A stretch of 64,000 nucleotides of DNA from Anaerosporobacter mobilis DSM 15930 (GCF_900142955.1 NZ_FRCP01000012.1:175446-239445), one strand, 5' to 3'. Counted from the stretch's first letter, positions 36,370-45,242 are shown. Made by a program: numbers and translations. Notes: generated by a model not told the origin, from the sequence alone.

Positions 36370-36987
36370 ATGCATAATACCATGATAGGTAATGAGTTAT
36401 TATATACAACAACGACTGCAGAAATAAAAATTGGAGGTTCAGATACTTCTAGTTCAGGCAGTGGTGGGAACTTATTAGAAAGTTCAGAAGGCAGTACAGA
36501 GTCTACAACAAATGAAGCACCAGCTGACACAACGAATGTAGAAGGTGAAACAACCAATACCGATGTAACCAATGTAGAAGGAGATACGGCGGATACAGAA
36601 GTATCCAATGTGGAAGGTGATTCAGCTAATACCGATGCAACGAATGTGGAAGGTGAAACAACGAATACAGATACTACAGATGGTACAGTAGAAGGAGATA
36701 CAGATTCAACCAATATGGATACAGGTGTCGATGAAGGTGAAGTAATCGATGGCACTGGAGATACCGGAGATATGGCGATAGGAGGAGATACGTCTATTGG
36801 AGGCGATATGCCTGGCGTGGACGGTATGTATGGTGAAACTACTGGTTCGACAACTAAGGACCCGTTCTTATCTAGTTATGTACCGATTGCAGGAATATCA
36901 GCAGCTACTTTGGTGGTAGGAGTTATTATTGGAATTCTACTAGCTAAGAAGAAAATAAAAAAAGGAATTGATCTGTATGAAGATTAG
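36370..36987 (+). CDS. Thr/Asn/Glu-rich repeat protein with C-terminal membrane helix
   Basis: 205 aa, low complexity. Residues 55-102 are four tandem 12-residue units of the form (T/S)NVEGxxxNTxx, encoded by 36-bp repeats at 36532-36675. A Gly/Asp-rich part follows, then a membrane helix (about residues 174-195, 'YVPIAGISAATLVVGVIIGILL') and a Lys-rich tail. No classical signal peptide is obvious, so the topology could be N-out via the C-terminal helix. It lies 18 bp after the CARDB-like gene and overlaps the permease gene by 11 bp. It is probably an accessory subunit or spacer of the same system. Confidence 0.8.
   Translation: MHNTMIGNELLYTTTTAEIKIGGSDTSSSGSGGNLLESSEGSTESTTNEAPADTTNVEGETTNTDVTNVEGDTADTEVSNVEGDSANTDATNVEGETTNTDTTDGTVEGDTDSTNMDTGVDEGEVIDGTGDTGDMAIGGDTSIGGDMPGVDGMYGETTGSTTKDPFLSSYVPIAGISAATLVVGVIIGILLAKKKIKKGIDLYED
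36532..36675 (+). repeat. Four tandem 36-bp coding repeats
   Basis: In-frame units encoding 12 residues each within the repeat protein. The third position varies more than the first two, so selection on the protein is likely. Copy number could vary between strains. Confidence 0.8.
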
Positions 36988-38323
36988 TGATCTTATTAAG
37001 ATGGGACTTCGAAATCTTAGTAGAAGAAAAGCCAGAACTGCATTAACTGTTGTTGGTGTTGTGATTGGTACTATTTCGATTGTAGTAATGATCTCCATCG
37101 GTATTGGTATGAATACAGGATTCAAGTCTCAGGTAATGGAACTTGGAAGTTTGTCCACAATAACAATTAGTAAGTATGCAGCTATTAAGGATGATAAAGG
37201 TAATTATATTGATACGAAAGAGCAGATCATTAACGAGGATTTATTGAATACCGTAAAGCAAATTGAGCATGTTAAAACAGCCAGTCCAGTTCTTAATGCG
37301 CAATTAACTCTTAAAATTGGTAACTCAGTAGAAGGGTATGCGTATTGTTCTGTTATGGATGTTGATGCAATGAAAGAATTTGGTATGCCAGATGTACAGT
37401 ATGGTGAAATGCCAACAGAAGAAAATCCTGACGTACTGATTATGGGAAGTGAGGTACCTAAGAATTATTTCTATTCAACGAAAGGTAATCGATATGAACC
37501 CTATCAGTTTGAAGCTGGTAAGGATAAGATATTAGCTTATATGGAGATGTATCAGTATGAGTTAAAGGATCCTGCAAAAAGAGCTGAATTTTATTTAGGT
37601 ACTAATATTGCAATCTTACAACAGAATTCACAGTATGACTATCAATGTTTTATGTCATTAGATACCTTTAAGAAATGGTATATGGAAGCTATTGATTATA
37701 TAAAACCATCAGATAAGAAGAAGGCTATCAAAGCGCTGAAAGAATATGAAACCATACAATTGAATGTAGATAATGTTAAGAACGTTAGCAAGGTAGAGAA
37801 AAAGATTAAGGAGATGGGATATCAAACAGAAAGTTTGAATTCTTATCTAGCCCCATTAGAGCAAACTTCGAATATGATGCAAATGGTTCTTGGTGGTGTT
37901 GGTGCAGTTGCCATGCTGGTATCTGCAATTAGTATCGCCAATACTATGATTATGTCAATCTATGAAAGAACCAAAGAGATAGGCGTTATGAAAGTACTAG
38001 GATGCTGTATTACGGACATCAAGAAATTATTCTTGTTTGAGGCAGGAATGATTGGCTTAATCGGTGGAATAATTGGTATTATTCTTAGCTATATTGCATC
38101 CTTTTGTATTAACAAATATGGTGGACCTCTATTCGAAGCGTTGATGAAATCTACATCTGTTATGTATGATAATTCGGTTACGACAAGCTTCTCGATTATA
38201 CCAATTTGGTTACCATTCTTAGCAGCAGGTTTTGCTATTGCAGTTGGTGTAATTTCAGGATATTATCCAGCTAAGAGAGCAACAAAGATTAGTGCAATTG
38301 AAGCAATGAAGACGGAAGGCTAA
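36977..38323 (+). CDS. ABC transporter permease (MacB/FtsX family)
   Basis: 448 aa from ATG 36977; the frame's earlier TTG codon at 36968 is less likely. Four membrane segments are in the MacB arrangement: one after the N-terminal 'RNLSRRKARTALTVVGVVIGTISIVVM', and three at the C-terminus (about residues 299-322, 346-372, 405-430). They flank a ~250-residue extracytoplasmic MacB_PCD-like domain. 'MSIYERTKEIGVMKVLGC' and 'GYYPAKRATKISAIEAMKTE' are FtsX-domain signatures. It completes the operon with the ATPase and two surface proteins. The substrate is unknown; MacB-type systems often act as mechanotransmitters rather than simple pumps. Confidence 0.92.
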   Translation: MKISDLIKMGLRNLSRRKARTALTVVGVVIGTISIVVMISIGIGMNTGFKSQVMELGSLSTITISKYAAIKDDKGNYIDTKEQIINEDLLNTVKQIEHVKTASPVLNAQLTLKIGNSVEGYAYCSVMDVDAMKEFGMPDVQYGEMPTEENPDVLIMGSEVPKNYFYSTKGNRYEPYQFEAGKDKILAYMEMYQYELKDPAKRAEFYLGTNIAILQQNSQYDYQCFMSLDTFKKWYMEAIDYIKPSDKKKAIKALKEYETIQLNVDNVKNVSKVEKKIKEMGYQTESLNSYLAPLEQTSNMMQMVLGGVGAVAMLVSAISIANTMIMSIYERTKEIGVMKVLGCCITDIKKLFLFEAGMIGLIGGIIGIILSYIASFCINKYGGPLFEALMKSTSVMYDNSVTTSFSIIPIWLPFLAAGFAIAVGVISGYYPAKRATKISAIEAMKTEG

Positions 38324-38340
38324 TGCCTCCCTAATTGCAA

Positions 38341-39222
38341 TTAGGTCATCCAATTCGGACACTGAACACGAACACCGTCACAGTACTGTGTGAGTATTGG
38401 CTGTTTTACGCCAGGTCGTGATAAGTAGTTATTAAATATACTGTCAACAACTACAGAGATATTTTCAAAAACATTTCTCTCTGGAATCCACTTATGATCG
38501 AAAGCGGTGGAGGAAGTGATTGTAAAGCTATAGCCTTTATTACGATACCATTCCGTATATACACGATTTAGCGTGAAGGACATAATTGCTAAAACGTTTG
38601 CTTGTATCGTAGCCTCTGGCCAAGTCGCATAGATTTCGCTGGAGGCTACGTTTTTAATGTAATCACGGTAGAGTACATAATAATTTTTAGCGGAGTTATC
38701 AGAAGGTGGACCATCATGAACAACAACGTATTCAGGTACAACAACTCGATCAAGTACGATATTAAAATTAGAAACATCTTTGATTTCGTCTTCCGCTATC
38801 TTAGGAGGGTATTCGTAATATAAAGTATGAGGTGCGATAACAAACAATTCGCTTGTTTCAGGTTGAACGATAGGTAATAGCTGGGAACTTTGTAAAGCCG
38901 TAACGGTAGGTAGAATCTGTGCACCTGAAACAGTCATATCTTCGAAACCAGGTGCAGAAATTACTAAAGTATATTCCGAGTATGGTTGCATGGATTCTGG
39001 TTCTAAACTGTAGTCTAATGGAGGAGCTGGTAGCTCAATTGTTTCCGTTCTACCTACAGAATTAGTTTGTATTTCTTCAAGTACATTAGTAGGGTCACCA
39101 GTACGAGTGATTTTAACAGTTGCATTCTCTATTGGTCTTAAGTTTGCTTGTGAGTTAACACGAACTGATAACTTACCCATAGATTGTGTCTGCATTTGCG
39201 CAGGGTAAACATAGTTTCTCAT
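38341..39222 (-). CDS. Peptidoglycan-binding-family homologue, apparently shortened
   Basis: 293 aa from ATG 39222, which has 'gagg' six bases upstream; the open frame further upstream is not coding. The N-terminal ~110 residues form a carboxypeptidase-regulatory-like beta domain ('GKLSVRVNSQANLRPIENATVKITRTG'). A spore/cortex-type region follows ('FNIVLDRVVVPEYVVVHDGPPSD...IYATWPEATIQANVLAIMSFTLNRVYTEWYRNKGY'). From memory, longer homologues in Lachnospiraceae continue past 'CPNWMT' into further sequence ending in a peptidoglycan-binding domain; here the frame stops right there. It is convergent with the ABC permease gene, 17 bp away. Confidence 0.65.
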   Translation of the reverse strand: MRNYVYPAQMQTQSMGKLSVRVNSQANLRPIENATVKITRTGDPTNVLEEIQTNSVGRTETIELPAPPLDYSLEPESMQPYSEYTLVISAPGFEDMTVSGAQILPTVTALQSSQLLPIVQPETSELFVIAPHTLYYEYPPKIAEDEIKDVSNFNIVLDRVVVPEYVVVHDGPPSDNSAKNYYVLYRDYIKNVASSEIYATWPEATIQANVLAIMSFTLNRVYTEWYRNKGYSFTITSSTAFDHKWIPERNVFENISVVVDSIFNNYLSRPGVKQPILTQYCDGVRVQCPNWMT

Positions 39223-39346
39223 GAGATACCTCAATTCATAATAAGATATAGTATTAAGATATGTTTCTCTTTGGAAAATGTTAAGCTTATAGAGAGAAGT
39301 GATATAGTCTATAATTATGATTAATAAATAAAGTGAAAATAAGGAC

Positions 39347-39375
39347 TTGTCAACAAATGAGGATTCTAGTATAAT
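39347..39375 (+). promoter_or_regulatory. Sigma-A-type promoter of the flagellin gene
   Basis: -35 TTGTCA (39347-39352), 17-bp spacer, -10 TATAAT (39370-39375). No sigma-D-type sequence (TAAA...GCCGATAA) is seen, although flagellins are usually sigma-D genes. Confidence 0.65.
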
Positions 39376-39442
39376 GTGTCTAACTAAGTAATACAGTGGT
39401 AACTTATGTGTAGAATTTGGAATTCGATTGGAAGGTGATAGT

Positions 39443-40213
39443 ATGGCAGTATCAAGTATTAATAAACAATTAAATACCAACTATGAACATCTATCAACAA
39501 TGAAGAGAATTAATTCTGCGGCAGATGATGCGGCAGGTTTATCGATTGCTGAAAGTCTTAAGAGTCAGTCGAATGGATACGACATGGCAAGTAATAATGC
39601 AGCGAATTCAAAGAATATGCTTAATGTTGCTGACGGTGCACTTGGTTCTATATCTGATAGTCTACAAAGAATTAGAGAACTTAGTTTGCAAGCAAGCAAC
39701 TCAATTTACTCTGATGACGATAAAGCAGGTATACAAAGTGAAATTGACCAATTAAAACAGCATATAAGTTCTGTTGCTGGGAATACAGAGTATAATACAA
39801 AGAAATTATTAGATGGTAGTGTTACAAGCGTGAATACTGCTTTGTCTGCTAATGGTTCTGGTATGAATACAAAATTACCTAATTCGACTTTAGATGCACT
39901 GGGGATAGCCGATTACGATGTAACCGGTGAATTTGACATTCAAAAGATTGACGACGCGATTAAGAATGTATCGGCGTCGAGAAGTTCTATTGGTGCTTCA
40001 TCAAACGCTCTTGATTATGTATATTCTAATAATCAATATACAAGTCAAAATCTTACGGATGCAAGAAGTCGTATAGAAGATTTAGATGTACCTAGATATG
40101 TTTCAGATTTAAGTAAAAATAGAATATTGGATGAGTATAGAATGTTTGTTCAGTCAGCAAAGACAGGGCAAGCAACTAGAGGCATTTCCATTTTATTAGG
40201 GAATCGATCCTGA
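39443..40213 (+). CDS. Flagellin (short)
   Basis: 256 aa from ATG 39443, which has 'ggaaggtgat' upstream. The N-terminal D0/D1 helices are typical ('INSAADDAAGLSIAESLKSQ', 'NMLNVADGALGSISDSLQRIRELSLQASN', 'QSEIDQLKQHISSVAGNTEYN'). The C-terminal half keeps 'IDDAIKNVSASRSSIGASSNALDYVY' and the final helix, but there is no variable D2/D3 domain. Flagellins polymerise into the filament after FlgB/C-type export. The gene stands alone and is divergent from the peptidoglycan-binding homologue. Its final residues ('GISILLGNRS') differ from the usual 'LLQ' ending, so a specialised or minor flagellin is possible. Confidence 0.85.
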   Translation: MAVSSINKQLNTNYEHLSTMKRINSAADDAAGLSIAESLKSQSNGYDMASNNAANSKNMLNVADGALGSISDSLQRIRELSLQASNSIYSDDDKAGIQSEIDQLKQHISSVAGNTEYNTKKLLDGSVTSVNTALSANGSGMNTKLPNSTLDALGIADYDVTGEFDIQKIDDAIKNVSASRSSIGASSNALDYVYSNNQYTSQNLTDARSRIEDLDVPRYVSDLSKNRILDEYRMFVQSAKTGQATRGISILLGNRS

Positions 40214-40225
40214 TGGATGGTATAT

Positions 40226-40271
40226 ATAGGAAGGGTATTTTGAAATCATAGATTTTGAAATATCCTTTTTC
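40226..40271 (+). terminator. Intrinsic terminator after flagellin
   Basis: Stem aagggtattt/aaatatccttt with a ~17-nt loop and T-run. Confidence 0.75.
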
Positions 40272-40414
40272 ACGAAAAAAATCGTAGAAAATATTCTTAT
40301 AATGATTCTGAGAATAATATTAGTGAAGTATCTCATGGTAAATCAATGTAACATTTGGAAGAAAGAAAAAGAATTTAAGTTTTAATTTTTTTTGCCCATT
40401 TCTAATGACGAATA

Positions 40415-40457
40415 AATTGTGTAAAATGTATTAATAAATTAAAATATTTACACAATT
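40415..40457 (+). promoter_or_regulatory. Inverted repeat upstream of carAB
   Basis: Perfect 11-bp arms, AATTGTGTAAA (40415-40425) and TTTACACAATT (40447-40457), with a 21-bp A+T-rich spacer. Their centres lie 32 bp apart, about three helical turns. It is a candidate operator for pyrimidine or arginine control. The rest of 40272-40622 is A+T-rich. Confidence 0.5.
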
Positions 40458-40499
40458 GTATAAAAATTCACTAAATCAAGAAAAAAGTGCATATTATAC

Positions 40500-40528
40500 T
40501 TGTGTATTGGTTATCTCTGTGGTAGAAT
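40500..40528 (+). promoter_or_regulatory. Probable carAB promoter
   Basis: -35 TTGTGT (40500-40505), 17-bp spacer, -10 TAGAAT (40523-40528), about 95 bp before carA. The -35 is weak. Confidence 0.5.
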
Positions 40529-40622
40529 AATAAAAATTTATCAAAAATCAAATGGAAACTAAAATAAGCTCATAGAGTTTATATATAACAATGTTATTAA
40601 AGAAAGGAATAGGTATTAATAT

Positions 40623-41711
40623 ATGAAAGCTTTTTTAATACTTGAAGATGGCAATGTGTTTACAGGAACCAGTATTGGTTCAACAAAAGAAGTTGTGAGT
40701 GAGATCGTATTTAATACTTCTATGACAGGGTATCTAGAAGTGCTAACAGACCCTTCTTATGCTGGTCAAGCAGTTGTTATGACATATCCTTTGATTGGCA
40801 ATTACGGTGTGTGTTATGAGGATATGGAATCTCTTAGAGCATGGCCAGATGGTTACATTGTACGTGAGATTGCCAGAAGACCAAGCAATTTCCGTTCTCA
40901 AGATGGAATTGAAACCTTTCTTTTAAAACATGATATTCCGGGAATCTGCGGAATCGATACAAGAGCTCTTACAAAGATTCTAAGAGAAAAGGGTACCATG
41001 AATGGTATGATAACAACGAATGAGAATTATGATTTAGAAGAAGTGAAGGCAAAACTAAAAGAGTATTCCCCAGCAGGTGTTGTTGAGAAAGTAAGTCGTC
41101 TTAAGAAGACGGAACACCCAGCTGATGAAGGAACAGATAAGGGATTAAAGGTTGCACTGATGGACTTTGGTTCTAAGAATAATATTACAAGATGCCTTAC
41201 TAAGAGAGGATGCCACGTAACAGTATATCCTGCACTAACATCAGCAGAAGAGATTCTTGCAGCGAATCCTGACGGAATTATGTTGTCAAATGGCCCTGGT
41301 GATCCAAAAGAATGTACCAGTATCATTGAAGAGATAAAGAAATTATATAATAGTGATGTTCCAATCTTCGCAATATGTCTTGGTCATCAATTGATGGCAC
41401 TTGCTAATGGAGGGGATACTCACAAGATGAAATACGGTCATAGAGGTGCGAACCACCCAGTGAAGGATTTATCAACAAATCGAGTATACATATCTTCACA
41501 GAATCATGGGTACGTTGTAGATGACAGTAGCTTAGACGAAAGTATTGCGAAAGTAAGTTTTGTGAATGTTAATGACGGTACAGTAGAGGGACTAGAATAT
41601 ACTGGTAAGAATATCTTCACAGTGCAATTCCACCCAGAAGCATGTGCAGGTCCAAGAGATTCCGAACTTTTATTCAATAAATTTATTACTATGATGGAGG
41701 ATTGCAAATAA
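40623..41711 (+). CDS. carA: Carbamoyl-phosphate synthase, small (glutaminase) subunit
   Basis: 362 aa. Hydrolyses glutamine and channels ammonia to CarB for carbamoyl phosphate, the precursor of pyrimidines and arginine. The N-terminal CPSase domain ('NTSMTGYLEVLTDPSYAGQAVVMTYPLIGNYG') is followed by a class I amidotransferase. Its nucleophile lies in 'IFAICLGHQLMALA' and the His/Glu pair in 'FTVQFHPEACAGP'. 'GPGDP' forms the oxyanion region. The stop overlaps the carB start (TAATG), so the subunits are translationally coupled. No pyr genes are adjacent. Confidence 0.97.
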   Translation: MKAFLILEDGNVFTGTSIGSTKEVVSEIVFNTSMTGYLEVLTDPSYAGQAVVMTYPLIGNYGVCYEDMESLRAWPDGYIVREIARRPSNFRSQDGIETFLLKHDIPGICGIDTRALTKILREKGTMNGMITTNENYDLEEVKAKLKEYSPAGVVEKVSRLKKTEHPADEGTDKGLKVALMDFGSKNNITRCLTKRGCHVTVYPALTSAEEILAANPDGIMLSNGPGDPKECTSIIEEIKKLYNSDVPIFAICLGHQLMALANGGDTHKMKYGHRGANHPVKDLSTNRVYISSQNHGYVVDDSSLDESIAKVSFVNVNDGTVEGLEYTGKNIFTVQFHPEACAGPRDSELLFNKFITMMEDCK

Positions 41712-44700
41712 TGCCAAAGATTGAAGATATTAAAAAAGTATTAGTTATTGGTTCTGGACCAATCGTTATTGGTCAAGCAGCAGAGTTTGATTACGCTGGC
41801 ACACAGGCTTGCCGTTCTCTGAAAGAAGAAGGAGTTGAAGTTGTATTAGTAAACTCTAATCCAGCTACAATCATGACAGATAAAGATATAGCAGATCGTG
41901 TATATATCGAACCATTAAATCCTGAAATTGTAAAACAACTTATTATAAAAGAAAGACCAGACAGTGTATTACCTACACTTGGTGGTCAGGCAGCGCTTAA
42001 TATAGCTATGGAACTTGAAGAATGCGGATTCCTTAGTGAAAACAATGTTCGCTTAATTGGTACAACTTCTCTTACTATTAAGAAAGCAGAAGACCGTCTT
42101 GAATTCAAGAATACAATGGAGAAGATTGGGGAACCATGTGCAGCCAGTGAAGTTGTTACAACGGTTGAAGCTGCAATTGAATTCACAAAAACAATTGGTT
42201 ATCCAGTAGTTGTTCGCCCGGCTTACACCCTTGGTGGAAGTGGTGGTGGTATCGCGCAGGATGAAGAACAATTAATTGACATCTGTACTAACGGTCTTAG
42301 ACTTAGTCGTGTAGGACAATGTTTAATAGAACGTTGTATATCAGGTTGGAAAGAAATCGAATATGAAGTAATGCGTGACGCTAATGGAAACTGCATTACC
42401 GTTTGTAATATGGAAAACTTAGACCCTGTTGGTGTTCATACAGGCGATAGTATCGTAGTAGCACCTTCTCAGACGCTATCAGATAAAGAATATCAGATGC
42501 TTCGAAGCTCAGCACTTAACATAATTGATGAACTTAAAATTACTGGTGGTTGTAATGTACAATACGCACTTCACCCGACATCTTTTGAATATTGTGTAAT
42601 CGAAGTTAACCCTCGTGTAAGCCGTTCATCAGCACTTGCTTCTAAAGCAACTGGATATCCAATTGCTAAAGTAGCAGCAAAGATAGCACTTGGTTATACC
42701 TTAGATGAAATTCCTAATGCAATTACGAAAAAGACCTATGCAAGTTTTGAGCCAGCACTTGACTATGTAGTTGTTAAGATTCCAAGACTTCCATTCGATA
42801 AATTCATCTCTGCAAAGAGAACCTTAACGACTCAAATGAAAGCGACTGGAGAAGTTATGAGTATCTGTACTAACTTCGAGGGTGCTCTAATGAAAGCTAT
42901 TCGTTCCTTAGAACAACACGTAGATAGTCTTGAAAATACAGGATTATATGATGGTTTTGACCGTGAAAGAATGTTAGAAGAACTTCATAAAATTGATGAT
43001 AGAAGAATCTATGCAATCGCAGAGGCATTACGTCTTGGCATCACTTATGAAGAGATACATGAAATTACTAAGATTGATGAATGGTTCATCGATAAGATTG
43101 CGATCTTAGTAGAGATGGAAGATACTCTTAAGAAGTCTGAATTAACAAAAGAATTATTATTAGAAGCAAAGAAATTAGAATTCCCAGATAAGTTAATTGG
43201 TAAATGGACTGGTAAATCAGAAAAAGAAGTGAAGGAACTTCGTAAGCAATATGGAATCACAGCTTCTTTCAAAATGGTTGATACTTGCGCAGCTGAGTTC
43301 TCAGCTTCCACACCATATTATTACTCTTGTTTCGACAATGAAAACGAAGTAGATGCTACGAAAACGAAGAAAAAAGTTATGGTGCTTGGTTCTGGTCCAA
43401 TACGAATCGGTCAAGGTATCGAATTCGACTACTGTTCTGTACACAGTGTATGGTCACTTAGAAGAAGTGGTTATGAGACGATTATCGTAAACAATAACCC
43501 TGAAACGGTAAGTACAGACTTTGATATCGCAGATAAATTATACTTTGAACCATTAACACCAGAAGATGTTGAGAACATTGTGGATCTAGAACAACCAGAT
43601 GGTGCGGTAGTACAATTCGGTGGTCAAACTGCAATCAAATTAACAGAAGCACTTCTGAAGATGGGAGTTCCGATCCTTGGAACAAGCGCTGAGAATGTAG
43701 ATGCAGCAGAAGATAGAGAGCTATTTGATGAGATTCTTGAAAATTGTAATATTCCAAGACCAGCAGGAAAAACGGTATATACGGTAGAAGAAGCACTAGC
43801 AGCAGCCAATGAACTTGGATATCCAGTACTTGTTCGTCCTTCCTATGTACTTGGCGGTCAAGGTATGCAAATTGCAATCAATGATCAAGACGTAAGAGAA
43901 TTCATGGGAATTATTAATCGTATTGTACAAGAACACCCTATCTTAGTAGATAAATACTTAATGGGCAAAGAAGTGGAAGTGGATGCGGTTTGTGATGGAA
44001 CAGATATCTTAATCCCTGGAATAATGGAACATGTGGAACGTGCAGGTATCCATTCAGGTGATAGTATTTCTGTATATCCTACACAAAATGTATCAGATAA
44101 GATTAAGAAAGTAATAGAAGAATATACAAGAAAACTTGCTAAGAGCTTGAACGTTATCGGTTTAATTAACATTCAGTTCATCGTTTACCAAGATGAAGTC
44201 TATGTAATTGAAGTTAATCCTCGTTCTAGCCGTACGGTACCATATATTAGTAAGGTTACGGGTATTCCAATCGTAGACCTAGCATCAAAAGTAATCTTAG
44301 GAGCGAAGATTCGTGACCTTGGTTACACACCAGGGCTTCAAAAAGAAGCAGATTATATCGCTGTTAAGATGCCAGTATTCTCATTCGAGAAACTTCGTGG
44401 AGCTGATATTAGCCTTGGACCTGAAATGAAATCTACTGGTGAATGTTTAGGTATCGCAAAGACATTCAATGAAGCACTATATAAAGCGTTCCTTGGTGCT
44501 GGCGTAAATCCTACTAAACATAAGAAGATGATTATGACGGTTAAAGATGCGGATAAACTTGAAGCAGTTAGCGTTGGTAAGAGATTTATCGATTTAGGAT
44601 ATACAATCTATGCAACAAGAGGTACTGCTAAATTATTAAATGAAAATGGCGTATCAGCAATCGCAATCAACAAGATTGAGCAAGAATCACCAAACTTAAT

Positions 44701-44917
44701 GGATTTAATCCTTGAACATGAAATCGACCTTGTAATTGATATCCCTACGCAAGGTGCAGAAAAATCAAAAGATGGCTTCTTAATCCGTCGTGTATCAATC
44801 GAAACAGGTGTAACATGTCTTACATCACTTGATACAGCGAATGCACTTCTTACAAGCTTAGAAACAGCAGAAGATGATAAGAAGAACCTTACATTAATAG
44901 ATGTAGCTAAAATCTAG
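41711..44917 (+). CDS. carB: Carbamoyl-phosphate synthase, large subunit
   Basis: 1,068 aa from ATG 41711, overlapping the carA stop by one base; 'tggagg' lies 11 bases upstream. Two homologous ATP-grasp halves are seen: the first from 'KVLVIGSGPIVIGQAAEFDYAGTQA', the second from 'KVMVLGSGPIRIGQGIEFDYCSVH' near residue 555. Glycine loops ('YTLGGSGGGIA', 'YVLGGQGMQIA') and metal-binding 'EVNPRVSRSSALASKATG' / 'EVNPRSSRTVPYISKVTG' are present in both. The C-terminal ~130 residues are the MGS-like allosteric domain. Complete, with no anomalies. Confidence 0.97.
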   Translation: MPKIEDIKKVLVIGSGPIVIGQAAEFDYAGTQACRSLKEEGVEVVLVNSNPATIMTDKDIADRVYIEPLNPEIVKQLIIKERPDSVLPTLGGQAALNIAMELEECGFLSENNVRLIGTTSLTIKKAEDRLEFKNTMEKIGEPCAASEVVTTVEAAIEFTKTIGYPVVVRPAYTLGGSGGGIAQDEEQLIDICTNGLRLSRVGQCLIERCISGWKEIEYEVMRDANGNCITVCNMENLDPVGVHTGDSIVVAPSQTLSDKEYQMLRSSALNIIDELKITGGCNVQYALHPTSFEYCVIEVNPRVSRSSALASKATGYPIAKVAAKIALGYTLDEIPNAITKKTYASFEPALDYVVVKIPRLPFDKFISAKRTLTTQMKATGEVMSICTNFEGALMKAIRSLEQHVDSLENTGLYDGFDRERMLEELHKIDDRRIYAIAEALRLGITYEEIHEITKIDEWFIDKIAILVEMEDTLKKSELTKELLLEAKKLEFPDKLIGKWTGKSEKEVKELRKQYGITASFKMVDTCAAEFSASTPYYYSCFDNENEVDATKTKKKVMVLGSGPIRIGQGIEFDYCSVHSVWSLRRSGYETIIVNNNPETVSTDFDIADKLYFEPLTPEDVENIVDLEQPDGAVVQFGGQTAIKLTEALLKMGVPILGTSAENVDAAEDRELFDEILENCNIPRPAGKTVYTVEEALAAANELGYPVLVRPSYVLGGQGMQIAINDQDVREFMGIINRIVQEHPILVDKYLMGKEVEVDAVCDGTDILIPGIMEHVERAGIHSGDSISVYPTQNVSDKIKKVIEEYTRKLAKSLNVIGLINIQFIVYQDEVYVIEVNPRSSRTVPYISKVTGIPIVDLASKVILGAKIRDLGYTPGLQKEADYIAVKMPVFSFEKLRGADISLGPEMKSTGECLGIAKTFNEALYKAFLGAGVNPTKHKKMIMTVKDADKLEAVSVGKRFIDLGYTIYATRGTAKLLNENGVSAIAINKIEQESPNLMDLILEHEIDLVIDIPTQGAEKSKDGFLIRRVSIETGVTCLTSLDTANALLTSLETAEDDKKNLTLIDVAKI

Positions 44918-44951
44918 GTTGTTGCGTATTTTTGACAATATAAATTATAGA

Positions 44952-45242
44952 GAATTGCGAAACTGTGAAAGCTTTTCATACATGTTTCATACTTAGTTCT
45001 ATGACACGAAACACGCTACGTAACTAAGTACTTCTAAGTGTGTGCGTTTCTGTAATCAAAAGTTACGGAAACGCCATCGACACGACATCCTGTCGTGCTC
45101 AGGCTGGCTCGGCTTCCATGCCTTGCCTTCCTAGGTTAATTAACACACACAAAGAAGTACTAGAGTTGCTACGCAATCGTTTCTTAGTCTTAGAACTAAG
45201 GTATGAAACATGTAGGGGAAGTTATTATGAGTTTCGCAATTT
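44952..45242. repeat. ~290-bp long-range palindrome after carB
   Basis: Matching arms in register: gaattgcgaaact (44952-44964) with agtttcgcaattt (45230-45242); tacatgtttcatacttagttct (44979-45000) with 45192-45214, 22 of 23 bases; and agtacttct..gtgtgtg (45027-45044) with cacacac..agaagtact (45144-45161). A CACGAC-atcc-TGTCGTG hairpin sits near the middle. The right end runs into T6, so the whole may act as a giant terminator for carAB. The outer arms recur at 20982-21021, and bases 45003-45043 resemble 11321-11369. Confidence 0.7.

Noticed and set aside
36532..36675. Possible CRISPR-like regular repeats
   Set aside because: Units are adjacent, in frame and diverged, encoding protein repeats; no spacers.
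36252..36755. 167-codon minus-strand frame rich in Ser/Val
   Set aside because: It is the shadow of the Thr/Asn/Glu repeat gene; low complexity arises from the repeats on the coding strand.
39223..39480. 86-codon N-terminal extension of the peptidoglycan-binding homologue
   Set aside because: It is hydrophobic nonsense without a ribosome site and overlaps the flagellin promoter; ATG 39222 has a proper one.
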